A stretch of 52,731 bases of DNA, from positions 1 to 52,731 of the forward strand of contig NZ_WIAO01000033.1 in the NCBI RefSeq assembly GCF_009451885.1. Reading direction: 5' to 3'. Below are positions 8,249 to 16,074 of the stretch, one piece after another. The position numbers and the translations under genes were made by a program. Origin of the DNA: Glycomyces albidus. Lineage in GTDB: Bacteria; Actinomycetota; Actinomycetes; Mycobacteriales; Micromonosporaceae. The notes below the pieces were generated by a model. That model saw nothing but the letters and a program-made list of their open reading frames with translations. It was not told where the DNA came from and made no database searches. Every line of letters starts with the position of its first letter. The stretch's first letter is position 1.

Positions 8249-10189
8249 TCAGTTGGTGCGCGTGTTCGGCAGGTGGTCGCCGAGGTAGCCGATCCAGATC
8301 TTCCCGGTGGCGCCGCCGGCGTCGTCGAGGAAGTGCATCCGGGGCGCGGGCGAGCCGACGGGCTGGAGTTTGATGTGGGCGGGCATGTAGACGCGCCCGG
8401 ACGGATCGAGCTCGGCGGGGACGCGGAACAGTCGCGCCCGGTAGAACTTCGGGTTGCCCGAGACCGAATCGGACTCCTTCATGGACACCATGGTCGGGAT
8501 GATGTGGGGCTCGCCGGGCAGGGGCCGGGAGCACCAGTCGTAGAAGCCGCCGGTGAAGCGGTCCTCGGCACGCGCGGCGGCGTAGGCGTCGAGGGCGCGC
8601 AGGGCGTCCCACGCCCGGCCGGTCCAGCGGCGGCGCTGGCGGGGGTAGGTGACGTCGAGGCGGGAGACCTCGGTGTCGAGCGTGTCGGGCAGGTCGAGGC
8701 GGCGAAGCTGCTTGCGGGCGCGCTGGACGACGTCCATGAGGCTCTCGGCCTCCGGGGGCCCGTCGGGCGCCTGGACGCCGTAGACCGGGTCGGCGTGCTC
8801 GGCGAGGCGGCTCTCGAGCCAGCGGATGCGGTCCTGGGCCTTGCGTTCGTGCTCCTGGAGTTCCACGTAGTCGAGTTCGAGCCGGTCGTATTCGCGGCGG
8901 AGGCGCTCGAACTCGTCGCCGCGGCCGCGGCGGCCCAGGAGCCCGGTGGACTCGACGGCGCGGGTGAGCGCGTCGAGGTGGGCGGACATGGTCTTGATGA
9001 GGGCGGTGGTCTCGGAGTCGCCGCCGCGGGCCATGTCGACGAGCGCTTCGAGGACGGCGTCGTCGAGGTGGTCGGCGAGCCGCTCGGCGATGTCGGCGGC
9101 GAGGGCGCCGGTGCCGTCGGCGGCGGGAGCGGCAGGGGCGGGTCCGGCGGCACCGGGGGCGTCCGAGCCCGCGGCGGCGGGAGCGGTGGCGGGTCCGGCC
9201 GGGGCCGCGTCGGCGGGTGGTTCGGGGTCCGGGGCCGGTTCGCCGGGCTGCTCGGGGATCGGGGGCCGGGGCGGCTCGGCGGGCCCGGGGGCCTTCGGCT
9301 GGCGCGGGACGGCGATCGCGGCCGGGGTGGGCGGGGCGGCGTGGAGCGCGGCGGGGTCGAGGGCCCCGGCGAGGATGCGGGAGACGCGCGGCGCGGTCGG
9401 GCGGATGTCGGGCGGGACCGGGCGGTGGGCGGACAGCTCGACGACGCCGGTGATGACGACGTCGAGCGCGCGGGTGCCCATCTCGCGGATGGCGTTGCCC
9501 CCGCGGGGCTGGTGGCGCATCGCGTAGGACTCGGCGCCGGGGCGGACGCCGGGCAGGTAAGTGCGCAGGCCGCCGCCGAAGACGCTGAGGTCGGGGCCGA
9601 GCCAGGTGTTCAGCTCGTCCTGGGTCTTCGCGTCGTGGAGGCGGACGACGGACGCGATGCCGGCGAGGGCCTCGGCGAGGTGGCCGGCGCAGGAGGCGGC
9701 GACGGCGGGGTCCGTGCGGTCGACGGTGAGGACGATGATCGGGACGGCCCGGGACCGGTCGGCGAGCCGGCCGGTGAGGTCCTTGACCTCCTCGGGGCCG
9801 ACGACGTGGACGCCGGCCTCGACCGGGACGGCGCCGTCGGTGGCGCGGCCGGTCGCGAGGTAGGCAGGCATGAAGCCGGGCGCCCGGACGGGCTCGGCGG
9901 TCGCCGAGAGGTCGCCTTCGACGGTGACCTGGACCCAGCTCCGCTCGGGCCGGGGGCCGGCGGCCCAGGTCGCGGTGGTGCGCAGGCGGCCGGTGCCGGT
10001 CGGTTCGTCGAGACTGTAGCGGCCGCAGACTTCGGTGTCGGCCAAGGTGATCCGGGTGCGGCCGCGGGAGCGTTCGAGCCGGGGCGACCCGTCGTCGTCG
10101 ACGCCGGCCCACGCGGCGAAGCACCGCCGCAGCCGCGGGCCGAGCCGCTGCCCGCCGTCGCGGAGTACTGCCTGGTAGAACAGCGCCAC
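8249..10189 (-). CDS. Large three-part protein of unknown function (coiled coil, conserved-looking ends)
   Basis: A 646-aa protein I cannot assign. Residues 1-275 look globular: an N-terminal strand-rich part (ALFYQAVLRDGG), then a Rossmann-like stretch with GPEEVKDLTGRL and AVPIIVLTVDR, and the motif SVFGGGLRTYLPG. Residues 283-360 are a Pro/Ala-rich linker. Residues 423-466 are a highly charged coiled coil (EFERLRREYDRLELDYVELQ). Residues 480-646 form a second domain ending in RVYMPAHIKLQP, RMHFLDD and KIWIGYLGDHLPNT. Start is GTG with GGAGG (10194-10198) 5 nt before it. It is monocistronic, isolated by a strong terminator upstream. From memory, the end domains resemble those of large uncharacterised actinobacterial proteins; I cannot verify this. 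Confidence 0.85.
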   Translation of the reverse strand: MALFYQAVLRDGGQRLGPRLRRCFAAWAGVDDDGSPRLERSRGRTRITLADTEVCGRYSLDEPTGTGRLRTTATWAAGPRPERSWVQVTVEGDLSATAEPVRAPGFMPAYLATGRATDGAVPVEAGVHVVGPEEVKDLTGRLADRSRAVPIIVLTVDRTDPAVAASCAGHLAEALAGIASVVRLHDAKTQDELNTWLGPDLSVFGGGLRTYLPGVRPGAESYAMRHQPRGGNAIREMGTRALDVVITGVVELSAHRPVPPDIRPTAPRVSRILAGALDPAALHAAPPTPAAIAVPRQPKAPGPAEPPRPPIPEQPGEPAPDPEPPADAAPAGPATAPAAAGSDAPGAAGPAPAAPAADGTGALAADIAERLADHLDDAVLEALVDMARGGDSETTALIKTMSAHLDALTRAVESTGLLGRRGRGDEFERLRREYDRLELDYVELQEHERKAQDRIRWLESRLAEHADPVYGVQAPDGPPEAESLMDVVQRARKQLRRLDLPDTLDTEVSRLDVTYPRQRRRWTGRAWDALRALDAYAAARAEDRFTGGFYDWCSRPLPGEPHIIPTMVSMKESDSVSGNPKFYRARLFRVPAELDPSGRVYMPAHIKLQPVGSPAPRMHFLDDAGGATGKIWIGYLGDHLPNTRTN

Positions 10190-10297
10190 AGTGCCTCCAG
10201 CGGTGCGTCAGCGGCCACGTTGAGGGAACATGCTACTGGAGGCGGGTCCGGAGGTCGTCCCCCAAATCCAATAGGGACAGTCGAGGTCCGAGTAATG

Positions 10298-10337
10298 CGC
10301 AGCGGGCCCGCACCTCGGTGGGTGCGGGCCCGCTGCG
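10298..10337 (-). terminator. Strong hairpin terminator downstream of the TauE-type exporter gene
   Basis: A perfect 17-bp stem (left arm 10298-10314, right arm 10321-10337) closes a 6-nt loop TCGGTG. It lies 23 nt beyond the stop of the exporter gene on the minus strand and isolates it from the 646-aa protein gene. Confidence 0.88.
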
Positions 10338-10360
10338 GCTTGACGGGGTCGGGCGGCGGC

Positions 10361-11299
10361 TCAGGCCGTCTCGGCGGCCGGCTCGTCCTTGGGCGCGGGG
10401 TGGTTCGCCTTGTCGAGGACCGGGCCGCCGACGTCGCGTTCGGCGAGGTGGCGGCGCACCGAGTAGACGACGGCCGCGGCCCACACGACCGCGATCGCGA
10501 TGTACGCGGCGACCCGGGCGGCGTCCGAGGCGTCGATCCACTCCGAGCGCAGGAGCGTGCGGGCGTTCGTCAGGACGATCATGCCGCCGACGGCGGAGCC
10601 GAGGACGCGCGGCGGGACGTGCCGGACCAGCCAGGCGGCGATCGGGGCGGCGATGAGCCCGCCGAGCAGGAGCACCCCGACCCACGCGAAGTCGATGTTC
10701 TCGCCGCCGAGGCCGATGAGGAAGCCGATCGAGGCGGCCACGGCCACCAGGAACTCAGAGGTGTCGACCGAGCCGATGACCTTGCGGGGCTCGATGCGGC
10801 CGCTCGCGAGGAGGGCCGGGGTGCCGACCGGGCCCCAGCCGCCGCCCCCGGTCGCGTCGATGAAGCCGCCGACGAGGCCGAGCGGGGTCAGGAAGCGCTT
10901 GCGCAGGGGCTTGCCGAGGTTGCGGCTGTCCAGCCCGCGGAGGGTGAAGCGGATGAGCAGGTACAGGCCGAGCGCGAGCAGGATGAGCGACATGACCGGC
11001 GCGGCCGACTCGGTGGAGAGCCAGGACAGGAACGTCGCGCCGAGGAAGGCGCCGACCGCGCCGGGGACGCCGATCTTGAGGACGACCTTCCAGTCGACGT
11101 TCCCGAAGCGCCAGTGCGCGGTGCCCGAGGCGAGGGTCGTGCCGATCTCGGCGAGGTGGACGGTGGCCGACGCGGAGGCGGGGTTGGTGCCGATCGCCAG
11201 CAGCAGCGTCGCCGAGGTGGCGCCGTAGGCCATGCCCAGGCTGCCGTCGATGAGCTGGGCGACCAGGCCGACCAGCCCGAGGAGGACTAGGGATTTCAC
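10361..11299 (-). CDS. TauE/SafE-family sulfite/anion exporter
   Basis: A 312-aa membrane protein with about eight helices. The N-terminal half has LVAQLIDGSLGMAYGATSAT and the second half LVGGFIDATGGGGWGPVGTP, the paired motifs of the TauE/SafE (DUF81) family, which moves sulfite or sulfonates across the membrane. The C-terminal tail is soluble and charged. I placed the start at the GTG (11297-11299) because the first helix follows at once and GAAGG lies upstream; in-frame sequence further upstream has no membrane or domain signal. Substrate is not determined by sequence; the upstream AT-rich element could be a sulfur-responsive operator. Confidence 0.87.
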   Translation of the reverse strand: MKSLVLLGLVGLVAQLIDGSLGMAYGATSATLLLAIGTNPASASATVHLAEIGTTLASGTAHWRFGNVDWKVVLKIGVPGAVGAFLGATFLSWLSTESAAPVMSLILLALGLYLLIRFTLRGLDSRNLGKPLRKRFLTPLGLVGGFIDATGGGGWGPVGTPALLASGRIEPRKVIGSVDTSEFLVAVAASIGFLIGLGGENIDFAWVGVLLLGGLIAAPIAAWLVRHVPPRVLGSAVGGMIVLTNARTLLRSEWIDASDAARVAAYIAIAVVWAAAVVYSVRRHLAERDVGGPVLDKANHPAPKDEPAAETA

Positions 11300-11333
11300 A
11301 AGCGAGGCCTTCCGAGACGGCAACCGGGCAAAA

Positions 11334-11363
11334 ATCTCTACCAAATCTATGGGAAATATAGAC
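11334..11363 (-). promoter_or_regulatory. AT-rich operator/promoter of the exporter gene
   Basis: A sharply AT-rich island lies 35-65 nt upstream of the exporter. It holds an inverted repeat CTAT (11347-11350)-7 nt-ATAG (11358-11361) and the string TACCAAATCTATGGGAA, which recalls Rrf2/CymR-type cysteine-regulator sites. That match is from memory only and the regulator gene is not in the window. Confidence 0.45.
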
Positions 11364-11551
11364 AGGTCGGGGGCGGGCGTCAACCGCCGATCCCGAAACG
11401 CGGGAAGCCGCGTCGGATCCCGGGAGCGGCCCGGCGCGGGCGGGGCGCCGGCCGCCGTCCGGGATTTGCGCGATCGCCGGACACGCCACCGGGCGGGGGC
11501 CAGAATCGGCCCAGATGCCGCCGCCGGCGGCCCTGCAGGAAGGAAGCGCCC

Positions 11552-12055
11552 ATGAGCAAACTGATCGCCGTGGCCTACCCGGACGTCCCCACCGCCCAAA
11601 CGGTCCTGGGCGAACTCGTCGGCATGCAGAAGCGGGAGCTGATCAAGCTCGCCGACGCCGTGGTCGTCGAACGGCGGGACGACGGCAAGGTCAAGCTGCA
11701 CCAGGCGAACTCGACGGTCGGCGTCGGCGCCGCCGGCGGTGCGCTGTGGGGCGGCCTCATCGGCCTGCTGTTCTTCGCGCCGCTGCTCGGCATGGCGGTC
11801 GGCGCGGCCGCGGGGGCCGCGGGCGGCGCGCTCACCGACGTGGGGGTCGACGACTCGTTCATGAAGGAGCTCGGCACCGAGCTGGCGCCCGGCACGGCCG
11901 CGCTGGTCCTCCTGGTCGTCTCGGCCACCGAGGACCGCGTCGTCGAGGAGCTCGGCGGCCGCTACCAGGGGCGCCTGCTCCAGACGAACCTCTCCTCGGA
12001 GGAGGAGCAGCGGCTGCGCGAGACCATCGACGCGGTCGGGGCCGAGACCTCCTGA
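11552..12055 (+). CDS. DUF1269-family membrane protein
   Basis: A 167-aa protein of the DUF1269 family. It has a soluble N-terminal domain (residues 1-55, VAYPDVPTAQTVLGELVGM and AVVVERRDDGKVKLHQ), a glycine-rich hairpin of membrane helices (about 58-92, GGALWGGLIGLLFFAPLLGM) and a C-terminal domain with GTAALVLLV, VVEELG and GRLLQTNLS. Members are often stress-induced and sometimes bind divalent metals; function is unproven. AGGAAG lies 9 nt before the ATG. A strong terminator follows, so it is probably monocistronic. Confidence 0.9.
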   Translation: MSKLIAVAYPDVPTAQTVLGELVGMQKRELIKLADAVVVERRDDGKVKLHQANSTVGVGAAGGALWGGLIGLLFFAPLLGMAVGAAAGAAGGALTDVGVDDSFMKELGTELAPGTAALVLLVVSATEDRVVEELGGRYQGRLLQTNLSSEEEQRLRETIDAVGAETS

Positions 12056-12079
12056 AGCCGGCCCCGCTGCGAGCACGGG

Positions 12080-12115
12080 CGGACGGCGGCGGCTCCCAGC
12101 GCCGCCGTCCGTTTT
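12080..12115 (+). terminator. Intrinsic terminator after the DUF1269 gene
   Basis: A 12-bp stem (left 12080-12091, right 12100-12111) with an 8-nt loop GCTCCCAG is followed by TTTT, the classic rho-independent form, 24 nt after the stop codon. Confidence 0.9.
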
Positions 12116-12161
12116 CCCTGATGGGAACTCGGCGAACCGGCATCCTGGCTAGGCTCTCGGC

Positions 12162-13328
12162 ATGAAGCGGCGGGCCGACCCGGCGGACGTGCCGGGCTAC
12201 ATCCGGTCCTACGTCATGCCCGACACCCCGTGGGACCGGATCGCCTCCGGCCACCCCGCCTCGGTGCTGACGCTGCGGCTGCTGCCGGTCATCCTGCTGG
12301 CCGCGACCGTGCCGCTCGCGTTCGCCGTCCCCGGGATGCGGCCGTACGCCGACTACACGCTGGTGTTCCTGCCGGCGTTCACCGCGCTCGTGAACGGGCC
12401 GGTCGCCACCGCGGTCGCGACACTCGCGGTCGCCGCGATCGTCGGCGCCGGGGACGAGGCGCTCGGGCTGCTGCCGTACCCGCAGAGCGCCTGGAGCGAC
12501 CTGCCGCCGATCATCGCGGTCGGCGTGGTCTGCACGGTGCTCGCGTGGGTCAGGAACCGGATCGTCATGCGGCTGCTGGACATGACGCTGGTGGCCGAGG
12601 CGGTCCAGGGCGCGATCCTCCCCGAGCTGCCGCCGACGGTCGGCGGGCTGCGGGTCGCGGTGGCGTACAAGACGCACGACGGCAGTCCGGGCCTGCTCGG
12701 CGGGGACTTCTACGACGTGCAGGAGACCGACGCGGGGATCCGCGCGGTCGTGGGCGACGTCCAGGGGCACGGTCTGAGCACCGTGCACCTGACCGAGGCG
12801 CTCCTGGGGACGTTCCGCGAGCGCGCGCTCGACGACCCGGACCTGGCGACGCTGGCCGCGCGCCTGGAGCGGCGGGTGCGGCTGCACAACCGCGGGCGCG
12901 GCGAGTGGGAGCAGTCGTTCGCGACGGCGGTGCTCATCGAGATCACGCCCCGGCACGACACGATCCGGGTGGTCCTGTGCGGGCATCCGGCGCCGCTGCT
13001 GGTGCGGGGTGCGGCGGAGCCGATCCCGGCCCGGCCGACGCCGCCGCTGGGGCTGACCGACTTCGGGCTGCAAAGCACGGAGGTCCGCGAGGCCGCGCTC
13101 ATGCCGGGGGACGTGATCGTCGCGTTCACCGACGGGATCGTGGAGGGCCGCAACGCCGCGGGGCAGACGTTCCCGCTGGTCTCGATGGTCAACGCCCACA
13201 TCGCGTCGGGGCTGCGGGACCCGGAGCGGCTCCAGGACCGGCTCAAGGACGACTTCAAGCGGGGCGGGTTCCTGCGCACGGACGACCTGACGATCCTGAT
13301 CATCGAGGTGCCGGGCCCGTCGCGGTGA
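12162..13328 (+). CDS. Membrane-anchored PP2C/SpoIIE-type serine phosphatase
   Basis: A 388-aa protein with three to four N-terminal membrane helices (about 35-57, 62-97 and 113-130) and a cytoplasmic SpoIIE phosphatase domain. The linker AVQGAILPELPP is typical of actinobacterial phosphatases of this class. Metal-binding aspartates lie in GGDFYDV (180-186), GDVQGHG (198-204), FTDGIVEGRN and DDLTILII near the end. It probably dephosphorylates an anti-sigma-factor antagonist, as RsbU/RsbP do; no partner is encoded nearby. A -10-like TAGGCT (12150-12155) ends 6 nt before the ATG and there is no ribosome site, so the mRNA is probably leaderless. Confidence 0.9.
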   Translation: MKRRADPADVPGYIRSYVMPDTPWDRIASGHPASVLTLRLLPVILLAATVPLAFAVPGMRPYADYTLVFLPAFTALVNGPVATAVATLAVAAIVGAGDEALGLLPYPQSAWSDLPPIIAVGVVCTVLAWVRNRIVMRLLDMTLVAEAVQGAILPELPPTVGGLRVAVAYKTHDGSPGLLGGDFYDVQETDAGIRAVVGDVQGHGLSTVHLTEALLGTFRERALDDPDLATLAARLERRVRLHNRGRGEWEQSFATAVLIEITPRHDTIRVVLCGHPAPLLVRGAAEPIPARPTPPLGLTDFGLQSTEVREAALMPGDVIVAFTDGIVEGRNAAGQTFPLVSMVNAHIASGLRDPERLQDRLKDDFKRGGFLRTDDLTILIIEVPGPSR

Positions 13329-13335
13329 ACGCCGA

Positions 13336-13364
13336 CGGCGGCCCCGCGGGACGCGGAGCCGCCG
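13336..13364. terminator. Hairpin between convergent phosphatase and lipoprotein genes
   Basis: Inverted repeat with outer arms CGGCGGC (13336-13342) and GCCGCCG (13358-13364) and an inner CCGC/GCGG pairing. It starts 7 nt after the phosphatase stop and lies beyond the lipoprotein stop on the other strand. Confidence 0.65.
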
Positions 13365-13413
13365 GAGTCGCGGTGTTGCCGGAGTCGTGGTGTCGCTGGA
13401 GCGCGGTGTCGCC
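13364..13413 (-). repeat. Three tandem 16-17-bp repeats at the end of the lipoprotein gene
   Basis: Units GGAGTCGCGGTGTTGCC (13364-13380), GGAGTCGTGGTGTCGCT (13381-13397) and GGAGCGCGGTGTCGCC (13398-13413) are similar and head-to-tail. The last unit runs into the TAG stop (13413-13415) of the lipoprotein gene. Similar stop-proximal repeats occur at 18157-18217 and 20821-20857. Confidence 0.7.
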
Positions 13414-14174
13414 TATTCGGCGGCGGGCTCGTGCGGGTCGCCGAAATAGGAGCGCTCGCCGGACTCCTCGGAGTTGCCCATGGGGATCGCGACCTCGACG
13501 ACCTCGCCGTTCGAGAAGGTGAACTCGAGATCGACGGTGGATCCCATGGCGAGGTCGTCTTGGAGTCCTTCCAGGAGCAGGAAGGAACCGGACGACGGGG
13601 ACAGCCGCACGTAATCGCCCGCGGGGATCTCGACGGTGAACTCGCGTTCGCCGGCGGCGCCGGCGGTGGCCTCGCCTTCGCCTGCAGGGGACTCGGTGGC
13701 GGTCGTCTCGCCTTCGGGCGACTCGGCGGCGTCGGGCGTCGCGGTCGCGTCGGCCGTGGGGCTCTCGCCGCCCTCGCCGGGGCTCGGGGACGCCTCGCCG
13801 GGGGTCTCCTCGACCGGGGTCTCGGGCTCGGGTTCGGGCGCCGTCTCGTTCGCGAGCGTGACGGCCTCGGCGTCCGGGCTCGTCACCGACTCGAGGATCA
13901 CGGCCTCGTCGCCGTCGTTCGCGATCCAGACCCGCAGCGGCGCCTGGCCGCCCTCCGGGTAGGAGCCGCTGTCGCCGAAGTCGATCTGGAGGTCGCGCAG
14001 GGCGAGGTCCCCGGCGTCCACGTCGACCCCGGAAATGGCCGTCTCCATCTTGCTGGTCTGGGCGTCCTGGCCGGCGCCGCATCCGGTCACGGCCAGCGCC
14101 AGGGCCGCGGCGAACAGCGGCGCCCCATATCGGCCCGCGGCCGCGATCGCGTCTCGTCTCTCCACAAGCGCCAC
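13413..14174 (-). CDS. Secreted lipoprotein with PCu(A)C-like copper-chaperone domain
   Basis: A 253-aa lipoprotein: signal helix LFAAALALAVTGC with the lipobox cysteine at residue 32, a conserved outer domain split by a low-complexity insert (about 110-170) rich in Pro, Glu, Ala and Thr. The flanking parts (LRVWIANDGDEAVILESV, then AGDYVRLSPSSGSFLLLEGL and GSTVDLEFTFSNGEVVEVAI) resemble the PCu(A)C copper-chaperone fold. The usual Met/His ligands are not obvious, so copper binding is uncertain. Annotated start is a GTG at 14174; a second GTG at 14165 has a better ribosome site (AAGGTGG). Either start keeps the signal sequence. Confidence 0.8.
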   Translation of the reverse strand: MALVERRDAIAAAGRYGAPLFAAALALAVTGCGAGQDAQTSKMETAISGVDVDAGDLALRDLQIDFGDSGSYPEGGQAPLRVWIANDGDEAVILESVTSPDAEAVTLANETAPEPEPETPVEETPGEASPSPGEGGESPTADATATPDAAESPEGETTATESPAGEGEATAGAAGEREFTVEIPAGDYVRLSPSSGSFLLLEGLQDDLAMGSTVDLEFTFSNGEVVEVAIPMGNSEESGERSYFGDPHEPAAE

Positions 14175-14316
14175 CTTAAGCGCGAGGAGGCCCCGCGCCC
14201 GGCCGCGACATACCGGCGGTCCGCAATCACCGCGCAGCCCTCAATGCGAGTGTCCCTCAAGGGGATCCGGTTGTCGTACCCGTGGGTCAGGGTGGTTCCG
14301 GGGGCCCATCGGTCGA

Positions 14317-14342
14317 GTGCCATGTGACATGTCATATGGCAC
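14317..14342. promoter_or_regulatory. 26-bp near-perfect palindrome containing GTGCCATGTGAC
   Basis: The arms are GTGCCATGTGAC (14317-14328) and the reverse complement of GTCATATGGCAC (14331-14342), with one mismatch pair; the core TGACATGTCA is perfect. It lies between the stop of the antiporter gene and the start of the lipoprotein gene, about 143 nt upstream of the latter. The same 12-mer recurs at 40138-40149 and, with one change, at 20057-20068. It looks like an operator for a dimeric regulator. Confidence 0.65.
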
Positions 14343-14387
14343 ATCGGCGGTCCTTCAGCGGAGGCCGAGCGCGGCGGGCGGCCCGGT

Positions 14388-15977
14388 TCAGGTGTTCGGG
14401 CGGCGCCGGCCCACGGCGCGGTGGTCGAGGGCGGCGAGGACCCGGTCGATGAGCGCGGGGTCGTGGCCGGGCGAGGCGCGCATCTGGAGCAGGCGCGCGG
14501 TCGCGGCCGAGAGCATCTCGGCCTCGATGCGCTGCATCGCGTCGTACCGCTCGGCGAGCCGCTCGGTCTCGGGGTCCTCGCGGTCCTCCACGAGGGAGGC
14601 GGCCTGGGCGGCGCGCCGGTCGTACCACTGCTCCATCCTGGCGGCGACCTCGTCGTCGACCTCGCCCTCCTCTCGGAGCCGGCGCAGCCGCTGCGTGGCC
14701 GCCCTCCCGGATTCGGCCATGATGGACCGCAGCGCCTCGGTCTCCTTCGCGGTGTCGGCCTTGACGCCGAGGAACGCGATGAGCCCCGGCAGCGTCAGGC
14801 CCTGCGCGAGCAGCGTCGCGATCACCACGACCACGGACAGGAACTGGATCTGCTCGCGGCCGGGGAACGGCGAGCCGTCGGCGATCGTCTCGGGCAGCGC
14901 CAGCGCGGTCACGATCGTGACGACGCCGCGCATGCCGGCCCAGGCGGTCACGACCGCCAGCCGCGGGTGCTCCCCCAACTGTTTCCAGCCGATTCCCTTG
15001 CGTCCCAAGATGATCGCGAGCCCGAGCCAGAGGGCGCGGACGGCGATGACGGCGCCCGCCACCGCGAGCGCCTTCCACAGCAGGTCGCCGACGCCGTCGC
15101 CGACGGCCTGGATGATGTCGACGAGCTCCATCCCGACAACCGCGAAGGTGAGGGCGTTGAGCGCGGTCTCGAGGACCTCCCACACCGAGCCCTGCACGAG
15201 CCGCCCCTCGTAGTCGTCGGGGTCGTTCGAGCGGGCCACGATGTAGAACGCGGCGCAGATGACGGCGAGGACGCCGGAGGCCTTGACGCCGTCGGCGAGG
15301 AGGTAGGCGATGTAGGGGCCGGTGAGGCCGAGGGCGGTGCTGACCCGGGTGTCGTCCACGAAGGATCCGAGTTTGACAAGGATCCAGCCGACGCCGAGGC
15401 CGACCGCGACGGCTACGACCGCGGAGTACGCGAACAGGCCGGCCGACCAGATCGCCGACACCGAGCCGGTGACGACGCCGAGGACCGCGACGTTGTAGAG
15501 GGTCAGGGCGGTGACGTCGTTGAACAGGCCCTCGCCTTCGAGGATGGTGACGAGCCGGCGGGGCAGGCCGAGCCGGTCGGCGATGGCGCTGACGGCGGCC
15601 GCGTCGGGCGGGGCGCAGATCGCGCCGAGGACGACGGCGGCGGTGACGGGCAGGGCCGGGCTGATCGCGGCGGCCAGCAGGGCGACGGCGGCGGCGGTGA
15701 CGAAGACGAGGACGACCGCGAGGAAGACGATCGGGCGCCAGTTCACGGCGAAGTGCCGCCACGAGTACTTGCGGGCCGCGGCCCACAGCAGCGGCGGCAG
15801 CAGGACCGGCAGCAGGTGCTCGGGGGCGAGGTCGAGCGCGGGCATGCCGGGGACGAGCCCGAGGGCGAGTCCGTAGAGGCAGACGAGGACCGGTGCGGGG
15901 ATGCGCATCCACTCGGCGGCGGCGGTCAGCAGGAGGCCGCCCACGGTGAGGGCGAACAGGATCGCCACCAGTTCCAT
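14388..15977 (-). CDS. Na+/H+ antiporter, CPA1 (NhaP) family
   Basis: A 529-aa integral membrane exchanger with about twelve helices over residues 1-410 and a charged cytoplasmic tail. Diagnostic features are LGAICAPPDAAAV and ILEGEGLFNDVTALTLYNV, which carry the ion-binding Asp residues of CPA1 antiporters, and WAGMRGVVTIVTALALP near the end of the membrane part. The tail (about 420-529) has coiled-coil-like Arg/Glu-rich helices probably used for regulation. It exports sodium or potassium in exchange for protons. It starts with ATG, divergent from the MFS pump with 97 bp between. Confidence 0.93.
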   Translation of the reverse strand: MELVAILFALTVGGLLLTAAAEWMRIPAPVLVCLYGLALGLVPGMPALDLAPEHLLPVLLPPLLWAAARKYSWRHFAVNWRPIVFLAVVLVFVTAAAVALLAAAISPALPVTAAVVLGAICAPPDAAAVSAIADRLGLPRRLVTILEGEGLFNDVTALTLYNVAVLGVVTGSVSAIWSAGLFAYSAVVAVAVGLGVGWILVKLGSFVDDTRVSTALGLTGPYIAYLLADGVKASGVLAVICAAFYIVARSNDPDDYEGRLVQGSVWEVLETALNALTFAVVGMELVDIIQAVGDGVGDLLWKALAVAGAVIAVRALWLGLAIILGRKGIGWKQLGEHPRLAVVTAWAGMRGVVTIVTALALPETIADGSPFPGREQIQFLSVVVVIATLLAQGLTLPGLIAFLGVKADTAKETEALRSIMAESGRAATQRLRRLREEGEVDDEVAARMEQWYDRRAAQAASLVEDREDPETERLAERYDAMQRIEAEMLSAATARLLQMRASPGHDPALIDRVLAALDHRAVGRRRPNT

Positions 15978-16074
15978 CCGGCCTCCGAGTCGGTCGTGCC
16001 TGGAGCGATCTTAGGTCGCGGGCCCGGCCTCCGATCCGGAGATCATGGCATGATTTGCGGCTATCGTTCCGCCT

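Noticed and set aside
8237..11290. Plus-strand open frame of over 1000 codons
   Set aside because: It crosses two well-supported minus-strand genes and a 17-bp terminator stem and has no family features.
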